The notes beneath the pieces were generated by a model. It searched no databases. It was not told the origin of the DNA and worked only from the letters and a program-made list of their open reading frames with translations. A program made the translations under genes and the position numbers. From Beijerinckiaceae bacterium (GTDB lineage Bacteria; Pseudomonadota; Alphaproteobacteria; Rhizobiales; Beijerinckiaceae), in contig JAIELD010000034.1 in assembly GCA_019753285.1 (NCBI GenBank), forward strand, positions 1-64,000: 64,000 nucleotides of DNA. Reading direction: 5' to 3'. The stretch's first letter is position 1. Every line of letters begins with the position of its first letter. Below are positions 25,228-34,924 of this stretch, one piece after another.

Positions 25228-25854
25228 TCACTCGCGCGGGATGAGTTCGGCGACCTTCCGATCGAGTGGATCGCTGCTTTCGGCAAGTCCGGCCGCCACC
25301 CCATCGCGATCGGCGGCACTGCGGTTCTGGCTCATCTTGCGCTTGCCTTCGAGCCGCGCGATGGGCATGCGAATGCCCACGATGCCACGCAGTTGCGCGG
25401 CGACGAAATCCGGCGGCGCATCGTTGACCTGCCAAGGCGTCGCCTGCGACTTCTCCTTGAGGTTGGTCACCTGTTCGACGATGCGCAGAAGCCTTTCGGA
25501 ATTTTCGATGAATTCGACCGGGCCGTGGGCATGAACGGTGATGTAGTTCCATGTCGGCACGACTTTGCCGTGCTCGCGCTTCGCCGCATACCAGCCGGGG
25601 CTGACATAGGCGTCCGGGCCCATGAAGATCGCAAGACCATCGCCGAGCGGCGGCACGCGCCATTGCGGATTGGCTTTGGCCAGATGACCATAGAGGACGC
25701 CATGCTCGCCTTCGCTTTCAGCGAGGAAAAGTGGCAGCGGCGTCGCCAGCGGCCCCTCGGCAGTCGCGGTGATAAAATTCGCCAGCCGCGCGGCGCGGAT
25801 CGTCTCAACGAGGCTCAAACGGTCGTCAACGCGAAAGGCGGGCGGGGTATACAT
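25228..25854 (-). CDS. PaiB-like FMN-binding protein
   Basis: A 208-aa protein of the PaiB / FMN-binding negative regulator family, with a split-barrel flavin fold. Family blocks are MYTPPAFRVDDRLSLVETIR, FITATAEGPLATPLPLFL, the HLAKANPQW motif, and VPTWNYITVHAHGPVEFIE followed by a C-terminal GIVGIRMPIARLEGKRKMSQN. In Bacillus subtilis PaiB is linked to repression of sporulation and protease genes, but in proteobacteria it is more often a flavin enzyme of unknown substrate. It may be an independent gene; nothing in the context indicates a target. Confidence 0.85.
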   Translation of the reverse strand: MYTPPAFRVDDRLSLVETIRAARLANFITATAEGPLATPLPLFLAESEGEHGVLYGHLAKANPQWRVPPLGDGLAIFMGPDAYVSPGWYAAKREHGKVVPTWNYITVHAHGPVEFIENSERLLRIVEQVTNLKEKSQATPWQVNDAPPDFVAAQLRGIVGIRMPIARLEGKRKMSQNRSAADRDGVAAGLAESSDPLDRKVAELIPRE

Positions 25855-25919
25855 GAAGAATGCTCCTTACTCTTCCACAGGCGAGGCCGAAAAGGCAAAG
25901 CCGCAATACCGAGTGCCCA

Positions 25920-27353
25920 TCAGAGCCCGCAGCTCACGGAGATGGATGATTTGCCGGCTATCTGCGCCAGCTCACCCGTTGTTTTGTCGCCAGCCGCGCC
26001 GCCTGCCTGCGTTTTGACGCCCTTCTGGTCGAGGAAGGCGCGGACGGTGCTTGCCGGCGCGAAACGGTAGGCTCTGACAGGTACGACACCAGCGATCTGC
26101 ACATTGAGCGGGGGCAGGTCGGTCACAAGACCGGCAAGGTGGCCTTGCCTGTCGAGAACGATGCTTCCGGCGGAGCCGTTCTGCAGCGCGACCGGAAGAC
26201 TTGGGCTGGCGTCGCCTCCGACCGCGACGCCGGGCGACACGACAAGCTTCCGCGATGCCGCGTCGATGCCGAAGGCGACGAGGTTGTCACCGCCGGCAAT
26301 GGCCGTTTCGCGCATGGCGGGCATGCTCGCCGCCGGTGCGCCTTCGGCAGCGAGCAGCGCCAGTCCGGAGGCTCCATCCGCCGCCACGATCTGGGCAGGC
26401 TTGCCTCCGAGCGTAATGGTCTTGCATCCCTGCACGGCTTTCGCCGCCGTGAGAAGCTTGCCGCCGCCAAGATTGAGCGCCGTCAGCGCGCGCTCGGTCG
26501 GCGCTGCCTGAACGGGGCTGAGCGCAAGCGGAGCCGCGCCTGGCGCTTGCGGGGTCGATGCCTGTGCCCCGGCTGCGGGTGTCGCGGGGCGCGCGGCCTT
26601 AAGAGGCTCGAACGTGTTGGCGATCGCAATCACGATTTTGTCGATGCCGGGCGAGAGCGAGGCGTCGTAGGTGAGCGTATAGCCGCGCAAACCCTCGGCC
26701 GTCGGGGCAAAGCGCGTATAGAACTTCTTTGCAGCCATCTCGCCGGTCACGACGAAGAAGTCGGGGCGCAGCAGCTTGTACGTTACCTTGCGCCCTGGCA
26801 CCGCAGCGTTGACGAAGCGCTCGAAGGTGCCCGGCATGTCGGCCTTGTCCGGTGCCGTACGCACGGTCTCCAGCACGATGTTGCCGTTCTCGCTCGACCA
26901 TTTGCCGCCGATCGGCGTCTTTTCCGCCTTGGTGAGCAGCGTGGCGGGAATGCCGATGCCGGAGCCCGTGACCGGATCCGCCTGGATTATGAACCGCATC
27001 GCGGCGCGGGCCTTGCCGGCGTCAGCCGCAAGCTGGGCGCGCTGCTTCTCGTTGAGCACGCCGTCGACCGGCTGGTTGATGGCTTTCTGATAGGCCGAGA
27101 TTGCTTCGTAGGTGAGGCGGCCGAAGGTGCCGAGCGCCGCGCCGCTGAAGCTGGTGACCCAGACGAGATCGTTCTGGATCGCCACGCGGGTCGGCTCGGG
27201 AAGGGCCTCGAACGCGGCTTGCGCGGCCGTCACTCTGGGATCGACCGGGCGAGGCGCGCTCGCCTGGGGCGGCGCAGGCTGGGCATGAACTGGACCAATG
27301 GGCGATGCCGCCGCGAGAAGGCAAAAGCCGATGGCCGAAGATCGATTACGCAT
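25920..27353 (-). CDS. Exported peptidoglycan-binding / trypsin-like protein, probable pseudo-protease
   Basis: A 477-aa protein starting at the ATG at 27353 with a Sec signal peptide (SSAIGFCLLAAASPIGPVHA). Residues 45-110 form a peptidoglycan-binding-like repeat (FGRLTYEAISAYQKAINQPV then DGVLNEKQRAQL). A central unassigned domain spans about 115-250, then a Pro/Ala linker. Residues 295-415 resemble an HtrA/trypsin-like core, but the active-site positions are changed: TAAKAV replaces the TNAHVV histidine block (Lys305), SGLALL replaces the DLALL aspartate (Gly330), and only a Ser in NGSAGS (Ser394) remains. It is divergent from the macroglobulin operon, with 109 bases between. Confidence 0.7.
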   Translation of the reverse strand: MRNRSSAIGFCLLAAASPIGPVHAQPAPPQASAPRPVDPRVTAAQAAFEALPEPTRVAIQNDLVWVTSFSGAALGTFGRLTYEAISAYQKAINQPVDGVLNEKQRAQLAADAGKARAAMRFIIQADPVTGSGIGIPATLLTKAEKTPIGGKWSSENGNIVLETVRTAPDKADMPGTFERFVNAAVPGRKVTYKLLRPDFFVVTGEMAAKKFYTRFAPTAEGLRGYTLTYDASLSPGIDKIVIAIANTFEPLKAARPATPAAGAQASTPQAPGAAPLALSPVQAAPTERALTALNLGGGKLLTAAKAVQGCKTITLGGKPAQIVAADGASGLALLAAEGAPAASMPAMRETAIAGGDNLVAFGIDAASRKLVVSPGVAVGGDASPSLPVALQNGSAGSIVLDRQGHLAGLVTDLPPLNVQIAGVVPVRAYRFAPASTVRAFLDQKGVKTQAGGAAGDKTTGELAQIAGKSSISVSCGL

Positions 27354-27462
27354 CCCGTTTTCTCCCCGCGAAACCGTCACGCTGCTCGGCGGTCGACGGC
27401 TGAAACCGCATTGTTCGCGTCATGGATATGTGGCACGTTGCGGCCAATCCGGGGAGAGATCG

Positions 27463-30400
27463 ATGCGCAGATTCATTGGCTTTTTTGCTTTTCTTGCGTG
27501 TCTTGCCGTCAGCGGCGTGTCTTTTGCCCAGACGCCCGGCAATCCGGCGGCTGCTCCCGCAGTCGCCAAGCCCTATCTGGACGAGAACCTCGCCGGACAG
27601 ATCGTCAAACTCGAGGAGCGGATCAAGCGCGAGAACGCCAGCGTCGTCAGCCAGCCGAATGACGGCTTCAAGCGCGACGGCGCTCAAGCCCTCGCCAAGG
27701 GCGATGCGCGCCGCGCCTTGAGCTTCGCGCGCAACGCCATCGCCGCGGATGGCGCCGACCCGGTCGGCTGGTTCCTGCTGTCGCGCGCCGCGCAGCTCGT
27801 CACCGAATTCAAGGATTATAGCGAACGCTACGCGCTGCAGGAGTTCGGCGTCTCCGGGGCCTATGCGGCCTATGCGAAGTCGAAGACCGCCGGTGATCAG
27901 GCGACCGCGCTGGCCTTGCTCGGCTCGGCCTACCAGAAACGCGAATTCTGGCGGCAGAGCCTTACGGCGCTCCGAGCCAGCCTCGCGCTCGCAGACAATC
28001 TCGGCGTTCGCAAGACCTACGAGCAACTGCGCGAGAAGTACGGCTTCCAGATCCGCGAATACAAGGTCGATTCCGACGCCGCCGCGCCGCGCGCCTGTTT
28101 CGAGTTTTCCGAGAACCTGCAGCGCAGCAAGGCGGATTTTTCGAGCTATGTCGCGGTCGCCGGCAATCAAGGCGGCACATCCGTCTCGGCCGAGGATGCG
28201 CAACTCTGCGTCGAGGGGCTGAAGCACGGCGAACGCTACAACATCGTAATACGTCAGGGGCTGCCGTCCGATGTCGGCGAGGATTTGCTGAAGTCGGCCG
28301 ATTACACGATCTATGTGCGCGACCGCTCGCCATCGGTGCGCTTCACCGGCCGCAACTACGTGCTGCCGAAGATCGGCCAGCAGGGCATCCCGGTCGTCAC
28401 GATCAATACTTCCGCCGTCGATCTTGAAATCTACCGTATCGGCGATCGCAGCCTGCTGCCGACCATCCGCTCCGAAGAGTTCATGGAGCAGGTGTCGGGC
28501 AGCACTGCGCAGACGATCGCCAGCGAAAAGGGTGAGAAGATCTGGTCGGGCACGCTCGATACGAAGAACGACCTCAATCAGGACGTCATCACCGCGTTTC
28601 CCATCTCGGACGCCGTAAAGGCGATGCAGCCGGGCATCTATGTCATGTTCGCCAAACCGCCGGGGAAGACGCGGACGGCCGATGGCGAAAGCGACGAAGA
28701 TTACAGCAGCCGTGCGACGCAGTGGTTCGTCGTTTCCGATCTCGGCCTCACCTCATTCTCCGGCAATGACGGCGTGCATGTGCTGGTGCGCTCGCTCGCG
28801 ACCGCCGCGCCCGTCTCGGGCGTCGAGGTGCGGCTCGTTGCCAAGAACAACGAAGTGCTCGGCGCGAAGACGTCGGACGCCAACGGTTATCTGCGCTTTG
28901 ATCCGGGCCTCGCGCGCGGCAGCGATGGGCTCGCGCCGGCGCTTCTCACCGTGACGGATGGCAAGGGCGACTACGGTTTTCTCGATCTTGGCCAGACGGC
29001 CTTCGATCTGACCGACCGCGGTGTCAAGGGGCGCACCGCGCCGGGCCCGCTCGATGCGTTCGTCTTCACCGAGCGCGGCGTTTATCGCTCCGGCGAGACG
29101 GTCTATGTCACCGCGCTACTTCGTGATTCTGCAGGTGCCGCCGTTTCGGGCCTGCCGCTGACCAGCGTGATCACCCGACCGGACGGCGTCGAGTACAAGC
29201 GCGAGATCGTCAAGGATCATGGGCTCGGCGGCCGGTCGATCTCCGTGCCGCTGCTCGCTGGCGCTGCGCCCGGCACCTGGCGCGCCGACATCTTCTCCGA
29301 TCCGAAGCGCCCCGCCATCGGCTCGATGACTTTCCTCGTCGAGGATTACGTGCCTGAGCGGCTCGAACTCGACCTCAAGGCCGCGAGCGCCTTCGTCCGC
29401 CCCGGCGAGCCCGTCACGGTCGATCTTGCCGCCCGTTACCTTTACGGCGCGGTCGGCTCCAACCTCACCGTCACCGGCGAGTTCAAGCTGGAGGCGGCTG
29501 ACGAAATCGCGCTGCCGGCGCTGAAGGGCTACCAGGTCGGTCTGACGGACGAGACCTTCGAGGCTGTCACGGGCGACATCGAGGCAGATGCCGTGACCGA
29601 CGCGCAGGGCAAGGCGCGCGTCGTCGTCGCGCTGCAGGAAACGACCGCGATCCGGCCGCTCCAGGTCGGCGTTACGCTGCATGCGGCCGAGCCTGGCGGC
29701 CGGGCTGTTACGCGGTCGGTCACTGTGCCTGTGGTGCCGGTCGGCTCGCTGATCGGCGTCAAACCGCTCAACGACAGCGACAAGCTGACGGATGGCAGCA
29801 AGGCGGAGTTCGACGTCGTGCTCGTCAACCCGGAAGGCAAGCGCACAGCGCGGCCCGGCGTCAAATGGGTGCTGAACAAGGTCGATCGGCGCTACCAGTG
29901 GTTCTTCAAGGAAGGCCGCTGGAATTATGAGGCGTTGAAAACGACCCGCGCCGTCGCGAACGGCACTGTCGACCTCAGCGAGACGACGGACGCCCGGATC
30001 AGCTCGGTCGTCAAGCTCGGCAGCTACCGGCTCGACGTCACGGCCGACGGGCTTGCGGGCGCGGAGACGAGTGTCAGCTTCTCGGTCGGGTGGGATGGCG
30101 AGCGCACCGCCAATACGCCCGACGTGCTCGATATGACGCTCGACAAGAAGGCCTATGCGGCCGGCGATACGATCCAGGTGAAGCTCGATCCGCGCTTCGG
30201 CGTCAAGGCCACACTGGCGATCGTATCGGACAAGCTGCACGACATCGAGACGATCGATGTGCCGGCCAGTGGCGGCACGGCTTCCCTTAAGGTGAAGCCC
30301 GAATGGGGGGCAGGGGCATACATTGTCGCGCTCGCCCATCGCCCGCTCGACGTCAGCGCCCAGCGCGCGCCCGGCCGTTCGATCGGCGTTGCCTGGTTTG

Positions 30401-32736
30401 GCATCGAAAAATCCGCGCGAGTGCTCAAGGTCGGCATCGATACGCCGAAGACCATGCTGCCACGCTCGAAGCTCTCCGTTCCGGTGACGCTGGCCGGGCT
30501 GAAGGCGGGTGACGAAGCCTATGTCTCGATCGCAGCCGTCGATGTCGGCATTCTCAATCTCACGCGCTACGAGCCGCCCCAGCCGAGCGAGTTCTATTTC
30601 GGCCAACGCCAGCTCGGGCTCGATCTGCGCGATCTCTACGGCTTCCTGATCGACGGGCTGCAAGGCACGCGCGGCGCGATCCGCTCGGGCGGTGACGGCA
30701 AGGGGCCGGCGACAGACGGCGCGCCTCCCATATTCGAGCCGCTGGCGCGCTATTCGGGCGTGACCAAGGTGGGCGCTGACGGCAAGGCGACGGTCGAGTT
30801 CGACATTCCAGCCTTCAATGGCACAGTCCGGGTCATGGCGGTCGCCTGGTCGGCGGGGCAGGTCGGCGAGGGCAGGGCGGACGTCATCATCCGCGATCCG
30901 ATCGTGCTGCAGGGCACGCTGCCGCGCTTCCTCAATGTCGGCGACCAGTCGCGTTTCCACGTCGCGCTCGACAATGTCGAGGCCCCGGCCGGTGATTACG
31001 TCGTCGATGTCGACGTGCATGGCCCCGTCTCGGTGCCAGCGGAAGCGCTCCGTACCACGTTGAAGCTCGCCAAGGGGCAGAAGGCGGCGCTCGTGCTGCC
31101 GGTGACTGCGGCGGGAATCGGGACAGCCACATTCGATCTTCGCCTCAAGGGGCAGGGCATCGACATCGCGCAGGCGCTCGTCCTCCGTGTGCAGCCGGCA
31201 GCAAGCGCGCTCGTGCGCCGCTCCGTGCGGCCGCTTCCGCCCGGCGGTTCGATCAGCCTGTCCGGCGATCTTCTCGGCGACATGCTGCTCGGCTCCGGGA
31301 GCGTTTCGGTCTCCGTCTCGCCGCTCGCCTCGCTCGACGTTCCTGCGCTTTTGAAGCAACTCGACCGCTACCCCTATGGCTGCACGGAACAGACGGTGAG
31401 CCGCGCCATGCCGCTGCTTTACGTCAACCGGCTCGAGGCGCAGGAGCGCTTCGGGCTCGACGACAAGGCGGATGACCGGATCAAGGCTTCGATCGAACGC
31501 GTGCTCACGCGGCAAGCGTCGAACGGATCGTTCGGCCTCTGGTCGGCCGGCGGCGAGGATGTCTGGCTCGACGCGTTCACCGCCGACTTCCTGACCCGCG
31601 CCCGCGAGCAGAATTTTGCGATACCGCAAAAGGCGTTCGATCTGGCGCTCGATCGCCTGCGCAACAGCGTGGTCAACGCCTCTGCGGTGAAGCCGGAGGA
31701 GTCGGCCGGCATCGCCTACGCGATCTATGTGCTCGCCCGCAACGGTCGTCCGATCATGGGCGATCTGCGCTATCTCGTCGATACCAAGCTGTCCGACTTC
31801 ACCTCGCCGCTCGGCCGCGCGCAGCTTGGCGCAGCGTTGGCGCTGCTTGGAGACAAGGGCCGCGCCGCCGCTGCTTTCAAGAGCGCGCTCGATCTGCTCG
31901 ACGCGGCGCGGGACGACGGATTCTCGCGGCCCGATTACGGATCGAAGCTGCGCGACAGCGTTGGCATCGTAGCGCTGCTGGCCGAGACGAGCGGTCCGCG
32001 CGCCGATATCCAGCGTGCAAGCCTCGTCGTCGAGCGGGCGCGCGAGGTCTCGCGATATACCTCGACGCAGGAGCAGAACTGGATGGTGCTCGCGGCCCAG
32101 GCCCTGAGCAAGGATGCCGACGCGATCTCGATCAGCGTGGACGGGCAATCGAGGAAGGGTGCATTCTACAAGACCTACAGCCAGGCAGCACTCGCGGAAA
32201 AGCCGGTGACGATCGCCAATGACGGCGCGAGCGCCTCGCGCGCCGTGATCAGCGTCGCAGGCGTGCCGACGATGCCAGAGCCCGCCGCCGACCAGGGTTT
32301 CAAGGTCGAGCGCATCTACTTCACCCTGAAGGGTCAGGTCGTCGATCCGACGAAGATCAGGCAGAATGATCGCCTGATCGTTTCGCTGAAGGTCACGGAG
32401 CGGCAGGTGAAGTTCGGACGGCTTCTGCTGGTCGATCCGCTCCCCGCTGGGCTCGAGATCGACAACCCGAACCTCGTCGAGAACGCCGCGGTGCCCGACG
32501 CCGAATGGCTGAAGCGCGAGGTCGAGCCGGTAAGCACCGAATATCGTGACGATCGGTTTGTCGCGGCCTTCGAGCGCGAGTCGAGCCAGGCGGCAAGCTT
32601 CTCGGTCGCCTATATCGTGCGTGCCGTTTCGCCGGGGCGCTATGTAAGGCCGGGCGCAGTGATCGAGGATATGTACCGGCCTGACCGGTTCGGGCGCACC
32701 GACACCGGCATCATCGAAATCGCGGCGGCGCGGTGA
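27463..32736 (+). CDS. yfhM: Bacterial alpha-2-macroglobulin (YfhM type) with thioester motif
   Basis: A 1757-aa periplasmic protease trap. The ATG at 27463 follows GGGGAGAG and opens a signal peptide ending ...VSGVSFAQ. No convincing lipobox is present, whereas E. coli YfhM is a lipoprotein. The middle carries macroglobulin (MG) domains, with the GPLDAFVFTERGVYRSGETV block typical of MG2 near residue 530. The thioester motif GCTEQ lies at Cys1307-Gln1310 in YPYGCTEQTVSRAMP, so the protein can covalently trap attacking proteases. A bait region cannot be placed by eye. It overlaps pbpC by GTGA, the usual pairing for this class: PBP1C repairs the wall while macroglobulin neutralises invading proteases. 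Confidence 0.93.
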   Translation: MRRFIGFFAFLACLAVSGVSFAQTPGNPAAAPAVAKPYLDENLAGQIVKLEERIKRENASVVSQPNDGFKRDGAQALAKGDARRALSFARNAIAADGADPVGWFLLSRAAQLVTEFKDYSERYALQEFGVSGAYAAYAKSKTAGDQATALALLGSAYQKREFWRQSLTALRASLALADNLGVRKTYEQLREKYGFQIREYKVDSDAAAPRACFEFSENLQRSKADFSSYVAVAGNQGGTSVSAEDAQLCVEGLKHGERYNIVIRQGLPSDVGEDLLKSADYTIYVRDRSPSVRFTGRNYVLPKIGQQGIPVVTINTSAVDLEIYRIGDRSLLPTIRSEEFMEQVSGSTAQTIASEKGEKIWSGTLDTKNDLNQDVITAFPISDAVKAMQPGIYVMFAKPPGKTRTADGESDEDYSSRATQWFVVSDLGLTSFSGNDGVHVLVRSLATAAPVSGVEVRLVAKNNEVLGAKTSDANGYLRFDPGLARGSDGLAPALLTVTDGKGDYGFLDLGQTAFDLTDRGVKGRTAPGPLDAFVFTERGVYRSGETVYVTALLRDSAGAAVSGLPLTSVITRPDGVEYKREIVKDHGLGGRSISVPLLAGAAPGTWRADIFSDPKRPAIGSMTFLVEDYVPERLELDLKAASAFVRPGEPVTVDLAARYLYGAVGSNLTVTGEFKLEAADEIALPALKGYQVGLTDETFEAVTGDIEADAVTDAQGKARVVVALQETTAIRPLQVGVTLHAAEPGGRAVTRSVTVPVVPVGSLIGVKPLNDSDKLTDGSKAEFDVVLVNPEGKRTARPGVKWVLNKVDRRYQWFFKEGRWNYEALKTTRAVANGTVDLSETTDARISSVVKLGSYRLDVTADGLAGAETSVSFSVGWDGERTANTPDVLDMTLDKKAYAAGDTIQVKLDPRFGVKATLAIVSDKLHDIETIDVPASGGTASLKVKPEWGAGAYIVALAHRPLDVSAQRAPGRSIGVAWFGIEKSARVLKVGIDTPKTMLPRSKLSVPVTLAGLKAGDEAYVSIAAVDVGILNLTRYEPPQPSEFYFGQRQLGLDLRDLYGFLIDGLQGTRGAIRSGGDGKGPATDGAPPIFEPLARYSGVTKVGADGKATVEFDIPAFNGTVRVMAVAWSAGQVGEGRADVIIRDPIVLQGTLPRFLNVGDQSRFHVALDNVEAPAGDYVVDVDVHGPVSVPAEALRTTLKLAKGQKAALVLPVTAAGIGTATFDLRLKGQGIDIAQALVLRVQPAASALVRRSVRPLPPGGSISLSGDLLGDMLLGSGSVSVSVSPLASLDVPALLKQLDRYPYGCTEQTVSRAMPLLYVNRLEAQERFGLDDKADDRIKASIERVLTRQASNGSFGLWSAGGEDVWLDAFTADFLTRAREQNFAIPQKAFDLALDRLRNSVVNASAVKPEESAGIAYAIYVLARNGRPIMGDLRYLVDTKLSDFTSPLGRAQLGAALALLGDKGRAAAAFKSALDLLDAARDDGFSRPDYGSKLRDSVGIVALLAETSGPRADIQRASLVVERAREVSRYTSTQEQNWMVLAAQALSKDADAISISVDGQSRKGAFYKTYSQAALAEKPVTIANDGASASRAVISVAGVPTMPEPAADQGFKVERIYFTLKGQVVDPTKIRQNDRLIVSLKVTERQVKFGRLLLVDPLPAGLEIDNPNLVENAAVPDAEWLKREVEPVSTEYRDDRFVAAFERESSQAASFSVAYIVRAVSPGRYVRPGAVIEDMYRPDRFGRTDTGIIEIAAAR

Positions 32737-34811
32737 CCATCTGGCGCGAGCGCGGCTGGGTGCGGCTTGCGATCGTCGCCGGCGCACTGTGCCTCGCTCT
32801 CGTCGCGGGTCTGGCGGGTTTTGCCTGGAGCCTGCCGCCGCTCGACATGAGCGCGGCGCGCGAACGGTCTCCGGTCGTTCTCGACAGGCATGGCGCGTTG
32901 CTGCGGCCCTTCACGACGCCGGATGGACGCTGGCGTCTGCCGGTTTCGCTCACTGATGTCGACCCGCGCTATGTGAAGCTTCTGCTCGGCTATGAGGATC
33001 GGCGGTTCCGCTCGCACCCTGGCGTCGATGCACGCTCGATGGCACGGGCCGGGCTTCAGCTCGTGGCACGCGGGCGCATCGTCTCGGGCGGCTCGACGCT
33101 CACCATGCAGGTGGCCCGTCTCATCGAGCCGCGGGGTGAGCGCTCGATCCTCGCAAAGCTGCGGCAGGCGACGCGCGCCGTCCAACTGGAGCGCGCCATG
33201 GGCAAGGATGATGTCCTGACGCTCTACCTCGCGCTCGCGCCCTTCGGCGGCAACCTCGAAGGCGTGCGGGCGGCAAGCCTCGCTTATCTCGGAAAGGAGC
33301 CGAAACGCCTGTCGCTCGGCGAGGCGGCGCTGCTCGTCGCCTTGCCGCAATCGCCCGAGACGCGCCGTCCGGATCGCTTTCCATCCGTCGCCCGCAAGGC
33401 GCGCGACCGCGTGCTCGACCGCGCGCAGGCACTCGCCCTCTTCGCCGACTCCGAAATCGACAATGCTCGCGCCGAGCCTGTGCCGGGCGAACGCCGTGTC
33501 TTCCCCTCGCGCGCGCCGCAGGCGGCCGAAGCGGCCTTGCGGGAGCGGCCTGCCGAAACGGTGCATCGGCTGACTCTGGACCTCACCCTGCAAGCCTCGC
33601 TCGAAACGCTGGCGCGTGAGCGCGCCGCCGCCATCGGGCCCAAGGTCTCGGTCGCAATGGTGGCGCTCGACAATTCGAGCGGCGAGGTTCTGGCCTCTGT
33701 CGGCGGCGCGGAGTATCTCTCCGCCGAACGCCTTGGCGCGATCGACCTCACGCGCGCGATCCGCTCGCCCGGCTCGGCGCTCAAACCCTTCATTTACGGC
33801 ATAGCGTTCGAGGAGGGCGTCGCTCATCCCGAGACGCTGCTGCAGGATCGGCCCTCGAAATACGGGCTCTACGCGCCGGAGAATTTCGACCTCACCTTTC
33901 AGGGGATGGTGAGCGCCAGACAGGCACTTCAGATGTCGCTCAACGTGCCTGCGGTCGATCTTCTGTCGATCATCGGGCCGCAACGCTTCCTCACCCGGCT
34001 GCGTGTCGCGGGGGCGGCGGTCGCGTTGCCCGATGCGACGGTGCCGGGCCTGTCCGTCGGGCTTGGCGGCGTCGGCATCACTCTGGCCGACCTCGCCAAG
34101 CTTTACATGGGCGTGGCGCGTGGCGGCGAAAGCCTCGACCTCGTGCGCAGGCTCGGCGACGGCGCGCGGCCGGAGACACACCGCTTTCTCGATCCCGTTA
34201 CCGCCTGGTATCTCGCGGACGTGCTGCGCGGCTCTCCGCCCGCGCCGAATGCGCCGGCAGGCCGTTTTGCGTTCAAGACGGGCACCTCATACGGCTATCG
34301 CGATGCCTGGGCTGCCGGGTTTGACACGAAGCACACCATTGCCGTCTGGGTCGGTCGGGCCGATGGCGCGCCGGTGCCGGGCCTTGTCGGGCGCCTCGTC
34401 GCCGCGCCGATCCTCAATGACGCTTTCGCCCGCCTCGGCGTCGCACCGGAGGCCTTTCCAAGGCCTGTCAATGCGCTCGTCGCGACCAACGCTACATTGC
34501 CGGCTCCCCTGCGGCATACGCGGACCGACATTGCCAAGACCGCGACGTCGCTGGCTCAGCAGGTGCGGATCGCCTTCCCGCCAGATGGGGCGAAGCTCGA
34601 TCTCGCCTCGTCTGGCGAGGGCGTGCGAGACGTGCTCCTCAAAGCGCAAGGCGGCGTGACGCCGCTCACCTGGATCATCGACGGCAAGCCGCTCGGTGTC
34701 TCCAACAGCCGGCGGCAAGCCTCCTTCACGCCGGACGGCCTCGGCTTCGTCCGCATTCTGGTGATGGACGCGAAAGGCGCGAGCGACAGCGTCTCGGTGC
34801 GGCTGCAATAG
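32733..34811 (+). CDS. pbpC: Penicillin-binding protein 1C
   Basis: A 692-aa bifunctional cell-wall synthase anchored by one N-terminal membrane helix (LAIVAGALCLALVAGLAGFA). The glycosyltransferase-51 domain has the catalytic Glu in GYEDRRFRSHPGVD and the GGSTLTMQVARL block. The transpeptidase domain has Ser348 in SPGSALKPF (SxxK), SLN as the SxN motif, and KTGTSYGYRDAW. The last 90 residues form the C-terminal domain specific to PBP1C. The start is GTG, overlapping the macroglobulin stop. Coupled production with the macroglobulin is conserved in many proteobacteria. Confidence 0.95.
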   Translation: MTIWRERGWVRLAIVAGALCLALVAGLAGFAWSLPPLDMSAARERSPVVLDRHGALLRPFTTPDGRWRLPVSLTDVDPRYVKLLLGYEDRRFRSHPGVDARSMARAGLQLVARGRIVSGGSTLTMQVARLIEPRGERSILAKLRQATRAVQLERAMGKDDVLTLYLALAPFGGNLEGVRAASLAYLGKEPKRLSLGEAALLVALPQSPETRRPDRFPSVARKARDRVLDRAQALALFADSEIDNARAEPVPGERRVFPSRAPQAAEAALRERPAETVHRLTLDLTLQASLETLARERAAAIGPKVSVAMVALDNSSGEVLASVGGAEYLSAERLGAIDLTRAIRSPGSALKPFIYGIAFEEGVAHPETLLQDRPSKYGLYAPENFDLTFQGMVSARQALQMSLNVPAVDLLSIIGPQRFLTRLRVAGAAVALPDATVPGLSVGLGGVGITLADLAKLYMGVARGGESLDLVRRLGDGARPETHRFLDPVTAWYLADVLRGSPPAPNAPAGRFAFKTGTSYGYRDAWAAGFDTKHTIAVWVGRADGAPVPGLVGRLVAAPILNDAFARLGVAPEAFPRPVNALVATNATLPAPLRHTRTDIAKTATSLAQQVRIAFPPDGAKLDLASSGEGVRDVLLKAQGGVTPLTWIIDGKPLGVSNSRRQASFTPDGLGFVRILVMDAKGASDSVSVRLQ

Positions 34812-34924
34812 GCTCTGCGACAGCAAAGACGTAGGTTCGCCCGCGTTTTGCTGTATTTGCCAAGTCTCACATGGTTTCCTAAAGACCAGCGACAGCCTGC
34901 GGCGAACCAGCGGAGAATCGAGCC

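Noticed and set aside
29116-32787. A 1223-codon open frame antisense to the macroglobulin gene
   Set aside because: It mirrors a GC-rich gene, is rich in Arg, Asp and His with no domain, and the sense strand encodes a clear macroglobulin with a signal peptide and thioester motif.
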